DNA of 64,000 bases, taken from assembly GCA_016703155.1 (NCBI GenBank), contig JADJCP010000012.1:1-64000 (forward strand). The letters are read 5' to 3'. Under the pieces are notes generated by a model. The model saw only the letters and a program-made list of their open reading frames with translations. It had not been told where the DNA came from and ran no database searches. Shown one piece after another: positions 57,854 through 64,000 of this stretch. The stretch comes from Hydrogenophilales bacterium (lineage in GTDB: Bacteria; Pseudomonadota; Gammaproteobacteria; Burkholderiales; Thiobacillaceae). The number at the start of each line of letters is the position of its first letter. Position 1 is the stretch's first letter. The translations under genes and the position numbers were made by a program.

Positions 57854-58971
57854 GTGACCACGGACACCATGCGTACTCCCCTGACCCTTCGTTTCCTGAA
57901 CGCCATGCCGCGCACCGGCTGGATCGCCATGGCCGTATTCGCCGCCATCACCCTGGTGATCATGCCGGCCCTGCACCTGTTCGTCTCGCCCGACAGCGCG
58001 CTGCACGTGTCCGGCTACGTCATCACCCTGGGCGGCAAGATCCTCTGCTACGCCATCGTCGCCGTCGCCATGGACCTGATCTGGGGCTATGCCGGCATCC
58101 TGTCGCTCGGTCATGGCCTGTTCTTCGCCCTGGGCGGCTATGCCTTCGGCATGTATCTGATGCGCCAGATCGGTCGCGACGGCTCGTATCAGTCCGACCT
58201 GCCGGACTTCATGGTCTTCCTCGACTGGAAGGAACTGCCCTGGTACTGGGCCGGCTCCGATTCCTTCGTGTTCTCGCTGCTCCTGGTGCTGGCCTTGCCG
58301 GCGGTCGTCGCCTACGTCTTCGGCTACTTCGCCTTCCGCTCGCGCATCAAGGGCGTGTATTTCTCGATCATCACCCAGGCGCTCACCTTCGCCGCGATGC
58401 TGCTGTTCTTCCGCAACGAGACGGGCTTCGGCGGCAACAACGGCTTCACCGACTTCAAGCGCATCCTCGGCTACGACATCACCTCGCCGGAAATGCGCGC
58501 CACCCTGTTCGCGCTCTCGGCGCTGGTGCTCATGTTCACCCTGCTGCTCGGGCGCTATCTGACCACCTCGAAGTACGGCCGGGTGCTGGCGGCGATCCGC
58601 GATGCCGAGAGCCGGGTCATGTTCATCGGCTACAACCCGCTGCACTACAAGCTGTTCATCTGGGTGCTATCGGCCGTGCTGTGCGGCATCGCCGGAGCCC
58701 TGTACGTGCCGCAGGTGGGCATCATCAATCCCGGCGAGATGTCGCCGGCGAATTCCATCGAACTCGCCATCTGGGTCGCCGTGGGCGGACGCGGCACGCT
58801 GATCGGACCGGTGATCGGCGCCGGCCTGGTCAACCTGTTCAAGAGCGTCTTTACCGTCGCCTTCCCCGAATACTGGCTGTTCTTCCTGGGCGCGCTGTTC
58901 GTCGGCGTCACCCTCTGGCTGCCGGAGGGCGTGGTCGGACTGTGGAAGCGCATCCGCAACCGAGGTGCCGC

Positions 58972-58975
<4 letters not shown>
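57854..58975 (+). CDS. urtC: Urea ABC transporter permease UrtC
   Basis: A 373-residue LivM-type permease: WGYAGILSLGHGLFFALGGY, RIKGVYFSIITQALTFAAML, FGGNNGFTDFKRI and NSIELAIWVAVGGRGTLIGP. The GTG at 57854 and the in-frame ATG at 57869 are both possible starts; the ribosome-binding region GGGGAGG is contributed by the preceding repeat. It overlaps urtD by 4 bp. Confidence 0.94.
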
Positions 58976-59796
<821 letters not shown>

Positions 59797-60567
59797 ATGC
59801 TGAAAGTCGAAAACCTCAACCAGTATTACAGCGGCAGCCACATCCTGCGCGACCTGTCCTTCGATGCGCCGCCGGGGACCGTCACCGCCGTCCTCGGACG
59901 CAATGGCGTCGGCAAGACCACCCTGCTGAAGTGCCTGATGGGTCTGGTGCCGGCGAAAACCGGCCAGATCGGCTTCGAGGGCAAGGACATCACCACGCAG
60001 CCCTCGCATGCCCGCGTCCGCGCCGGCATCGGCTACGTGCCGCAGGGCCGGGAGATCTTTCCGCGCCTGACCGTGGAGGAGAACCTGCTCATGGGCATGG
60101 CCAGCCTGCCACGCGGCAGCAAGCTGCCGGAGCGCATCATGGAACTGTTCCCGGTGCTGAAGAGCATGCTCAAGCGGCGCGGCGGCGACCTCTCCGGCGG
60201 CCAGCAGCAGCAGCTCGCCATCGGCCGGGCGCTGGCCCTGAATCCGCGGCTATTGATCCTCGACGAGCCCACCGAAGGCATCCAGCCCTCCATCATCAAG
60301 GACATCGAACGCGCCATCCGCGTGGTCGCCAGCAGCAAACCGAACCTGGAAGTGGCGAAGAAGAACGCCGAGCGCCATGAAGTCATGGAGGCGATCCAGA
60401 AGGTCGCCGCCACCGGCGAGGTCGCCATTCTCCTGGTCGAGCAGTATTACGACTTTGCCCGCGCCCTGGCCGACCAGTACCTGGTCATGGAACGCGGCGA
60501 GATCATCAAGCGCGGCGCCGGGTCGGACATGGACAAGGATGGAGTGCGCGAACTGCTGTCGGTATGA
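59797..60567 (+). CDS. urtE: Urea ABC transporter ATP-binding protein UrtE
   Basis: A 256-residue LivF-type ATPase: Walker A GRNGVGKTTLLKCL, VPQGREIFPRLTVEENL, signature DLSGGQQQQLAIGRAL, Walker B LLILDEPTEGIQPS and ILLVEQYYDFA. Compared with the UrtE I know, about 25 extra residues (NLEVAKKNAERHEVMEAIQK) lie between the D-loop region and the switch strand. It abuts the UrtD stop. ureD starts 7 bp after it. Confidence 0.94.
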   Translation: MLKVENLNQYYSGSHILRDLSFDAPPGTVTAVLGRNGVGKTTLLKCLMGLVPAKTGQIGFEGKDITTQPSHARVRAGIGYVPQGREIFPRLTVEENLLMGMASLPRGSKLPERIMELFPVLKSMLKRRGGDLSGGQQQQLAIGRALALNPRLLILDEPTEGIQPSIIKDIERAIRVVASSKPNLEVAKKNAERHEVMEAIQKVAATGEVAILLVEQYYDFARALADQYLVMERGEIIKRGAGSDMDKDGVRELLSV

Positions 60568-60574
60568 TGGCCCG

Positions 60575-61420
60575 ATGGATCTCGCTGAACCCGTCACCCC
60601 CGCCTGGCATGCCCGCCTCTCGCTCGGCTTCGAACGCCGTGACGCTTCGACCATCCTCACCCGCCGCGAGCACTTCGGCCCCCTGCGTGTACAAAAGGCG
60701 CTCTATCCGGAAGGCGGGGCGATCTGCCATACCATCCTTCTGCATCCGCCCTCCGGCATCGCCGGCGGCGACCAGTTGGCCATCGAGGTCGACGTGGCGC
60801 CCGGCGCCCAGGCCCTGCTGACCACGCCGGGCGCCGGCAAGTGGTATCGCAGCGCCGGGCCGCTTGCCGCGCAGAATCTGCATTTCCGGCTGGCCGAGGC
60901 CGGCACCCTGGAATGGCTGCCTCAGGAAAGCATTGTTTTCGATGGCGCCCGCGCGGCCATGACCAGCCGCGTCGAATTGACCGGCTCGGCCCGCTTTCTC
61001 GGCTGGGAGGTACTCTGCCTGGGCCGGCGTGCCTCGGGCGAACGCTACGCCACGGGTGGCCTGAGCCTGAACACGCGCATTGAGCGCGACGGTCGACCGA
61101 TCTGGCTGGAGCGCGGCCGTCTTGACGGAGGTTCGACCCTGCTCGATTCGCCCGCCGGCCTGGCCGGCTTCAGCGTCAGCGGCACCCTGCTGGCCAGCGG
61201 CGCGGCCGTCGACAGCGACCTGCTGACAGCTTGCCGCGCCGTCGCCCCCGGCGAAACCGGGGCGCGTACCGGTCTGAGCGCCCTGCCCGATCTGCTGGTG
61301 GCACGTTACCTGGGCCATTCTTCGGAGGCTGCACGGCACTGGTTCACCCAACTCTGGCACGTACTGCGCCCGGCTGTTGCGGGGCGCGAGTCGGTCGTGC
61401 CACGTATCTGGAACACCTGA
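60575..61420 (+). CDS. ureD: Urease accessory protein UreD
   Basis: A 281-residue chaperone that binds the urease apoenzyme and, with UreF and UreG, helps insert nickel. Signatures are HFGPLRVQKALYPEGGAICH, HPPSGIAGGDQLAIEVDV, WLPQESIVFDGARA and GWEVLCLGRRASGE. ATG 60575 is set by homology; the frame upstream overlaps urtE. It begins the ureDABCE set. Confidence 0.94.
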   Translation: MDLAEPVTPAWHARLSLGFERRDASTILTRREHFGPLRVQKALYPEGGAICHTILLHPPSGIAGGDQLAIEVDVAPGAQALLTTPGAGKWYRSAGPLAAQNLHFRLAEAGTLEWLPQESIVFDGARAAMTSRVELTGSARFLGWEVLCLGRRASGERYATGGLSLNTRIERDGRPIWLERGRLDGGSTLLDSPAGLAGFSVSGTLLASGAAVDSDLLTACRAVAPGETGARTGLSALPDLLVARYLGHSSEAARHWFTQLWHVLRPAVAGRESVVPRIWNT

Positions 61421-61430
61421 GGGAAACACC

Positions 61431-61733
61431 ATGGAACTGACACCACGCGAGAAGGACAAGCTGCTGATCTTCACCGCCGCGTTGCTGGCCGAACGGCGCA
61501 AGGCGCGCGGCCTGAAGCTGAATTATCCGGAGGCGGTGGCCTTCATCACCGCCGGCATTCTGGAAGGCGCCCGCGACGGCCGCACCGTCGCCGACCTAAT
61601 GAGCTACGGCACCACGTTGCTGAAGCGTGACGAGGTCATGGAAGGCGTGCCCGAAATGATCCCGGAAATCCAGGTCGAAGCCACCTTCCCGGACGGCACC
61701 AAGCTGGTGACCGTGCACCATCCCATCGTGTGA
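61431..61733 (+). CDS. ureA: Urease gamma subunit UreA
   Basis: A 100-residue protein of normal length: MELTPREKDKLLIFTAALLA, LNYPEAVAFITAGILEGARD and TVHHPIV at the end. It is the structural subunit packing against UreC in the (ABC)3 enzyme. The start follows GAGGGAAACACC. A repeat element and 81 bp separate it from ureB. Confidence 0.96.
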   Translation: MELTPREKDKLLIFTAALLAERRKARGLKLNYPEAVAFITAGILEGARDGRTVADLMSYGTTLLKRDEVMEGVPEMIPEIQVEATFPDGTKLVTVHHPIV

Positions 61734-61765
61734 GACAGGCGTGAGCCGGCGAAAACCTGGGTCCC

Positions 61766-61795
61766 GCCCCCCTACCCCCCTTTTTCAAAGGGGGG
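61766..61795 (+). repeat. C/G-run palindrome between ureA and ureB
   Basis: gcccccctaccccccttt then ttcaaaggggg, a half element of the family, 20 bp before the ureB start. Confidence 0.8.
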
Positions 61796-61814
61796 AACAA
61801 CCGAGGAGCACGCC

Positions 61815-62116
61815 ATGATCCCAGGTGAATACGCCATCCAGCCCGGCGACATCGAACTCAACGCCGGTCGCACCACGCTGATACTGGAAGTCGCCAACAC
61901 CGGTGATCGGCCGGTGCAGGTCGGTTCGCACTACCACTTCTACGAAACCAACGAGGCGCTGCGCTTCGAGCGGGACAAGGCGCGCGGCATGCGTCTGAAC
62001 ATCGCCGCCGGCACCGCCGTGCGCTTCGAGCCGGGCCAGACGCGGACCGTGGAGCTGGTGGCCTATGCCGGCGACGGCCGGGTGTTCGGGTTCCAGGGCA
62101 AGGTGATGGGGGCGCT

Positions 62117-62120
<4 letters not shown>
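61815..62120 (+). CDS. ureB: Urease beta subunit UreB
   Basis: A 101-residue protein: MIPGEYAIQPGDIELNAGRT, VQVGSHYHFYETNEALRFER and RFEPGQTRTVELVAYAGDGR. It is a structural subunit of urease. Start 61815 follows GAGGAG. It overlaps ureC by 4 bp (ATGA). Confidence 0.96.
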
Positions 62121-63815
<1,695 letters not shown>

Positions 63816-63817
63816 CC

Positions 63818-64000
63818 ATGCTGCTGATCGAACGCCGCGCCGACCCGCGCGACACCGCCACGGAACGCCTTACGCTCAGCTTCGAGCTGCGCTGCAAGTC
63901 ACGCCTGCGCGCCCGCCTCGACAGCGGCGAGGAGGTCGGCCTGTTCCTGGAGCGCGGCCTGATCCTGCGCGCCGGTGACAAGCTGGCCGGCAACGACGGC
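63818..64000 (+). CDS. ureE: Urease accessory protein UreE, 3' end cut by the window
   Basis: The first 61 residues: MLLIERRADPRDTATERLTL, RCKSRLRARLDSGEEVGLFL, ERGLILRAGDKLAGNDG. UreE is the nickel-binding metallochaperone of urease. It starts 2 bp after the corrected ureC stop, supporting that correction. Confidence 0.9.
   Translation, partial: MLLIERRADPRDTATERLTLSFELRCKSRLRARLDSGEEVGLFLERGLILRAGDKLAGNDG

Overview
The window reads as GC-rich chromosomal DNA of a diazotrophic proteobacterium, most likely a betaproteobacterium near Rhodocyclales. This placement is inferred from the gene set: an Rnf complex joined to nifL-nifA, a NifA without the Cys-rich oxygen-sensing linker, nifB with an FprA/ferredoxin/NifQ tail, DraG, and a combined urt-ure urea system. 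No rRNA, tRNA, CRISPR array or prophage was seen.

Layout. 1-8.3 kb: partial DUF1015 gene, a YihY/BrkB membrane protein fused to a cyclic-nucleotide-binding-like domain, higBA with a frameshifted antitoxin, a REP-associated transposase with its palindromes, mfd carrying two in-frame palindromic insertions, and hslO. 8.3-18.1 kb: mnmC, a broken secreted protein, a FadL porin, an OmpA-like lipoprotein, a NERD-helicase (frameshifted), UPF0149, HIT and a hydratase-family gene (frameshifted). 18.1-23.4 kb: rnfABCDGEH on the minus strand, with an amber codon in rnfC and a sigma54 promoter plus NifA site upstream of rnfA. 23.7-26.8 kb: nifL-nifA. 26.8-30.2 kb: a lower-GC module with an integrase-Arm-like domain fused to a dynamin-like GTPase, plus relBE. 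30.2-37.1 kb: an unknown gene sharing NifA sites with divergent nifB, then ferredoxin, NifO-like, FprA, two [2Fe-2S] ferredoxins (one FeSII-like), nifQ and draG. 37.1-41.8 kb: NCS1 permease, histidine kinase and LuxR response regulator. 41.5-46.1 kb: a 269-bp direct repeat bracketing an NHL-repeat lipoprotein and hipBA. 46.2-54.4 kb: DUF2058, a double-thioredoxin protein, ppc, and a DUF1800/DUF1501 pair. 54.5-64 kb: urtABCDE-ureDABCE.

Functionally, NifL/NifA would control rnf (electron supply to nitrogenase), nifB (cofactor core) and the unknown divergent gene through sigma54 promoters visible here. The small redox proteins beside nifB probably deliver electrons or protect against oxygen, and DraG reactivates nitrogenase reductase. 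The permease-kinase-regulator set plus urt/ure suggests sensing, import and hydrolysis of organic nitrogen.

Two window-wide themes stand out. First, short palindromic repeats sit inside genes, forming extra codons in mfd, the start of draG and the junction between permease and kinase. Second, a dozen or so small frame lesions and one nonsense codon hit otherwise well-conserved genes. Several fall in homopolymers, so draft-sequence error must be excluded before any gene is called a pseudogene.
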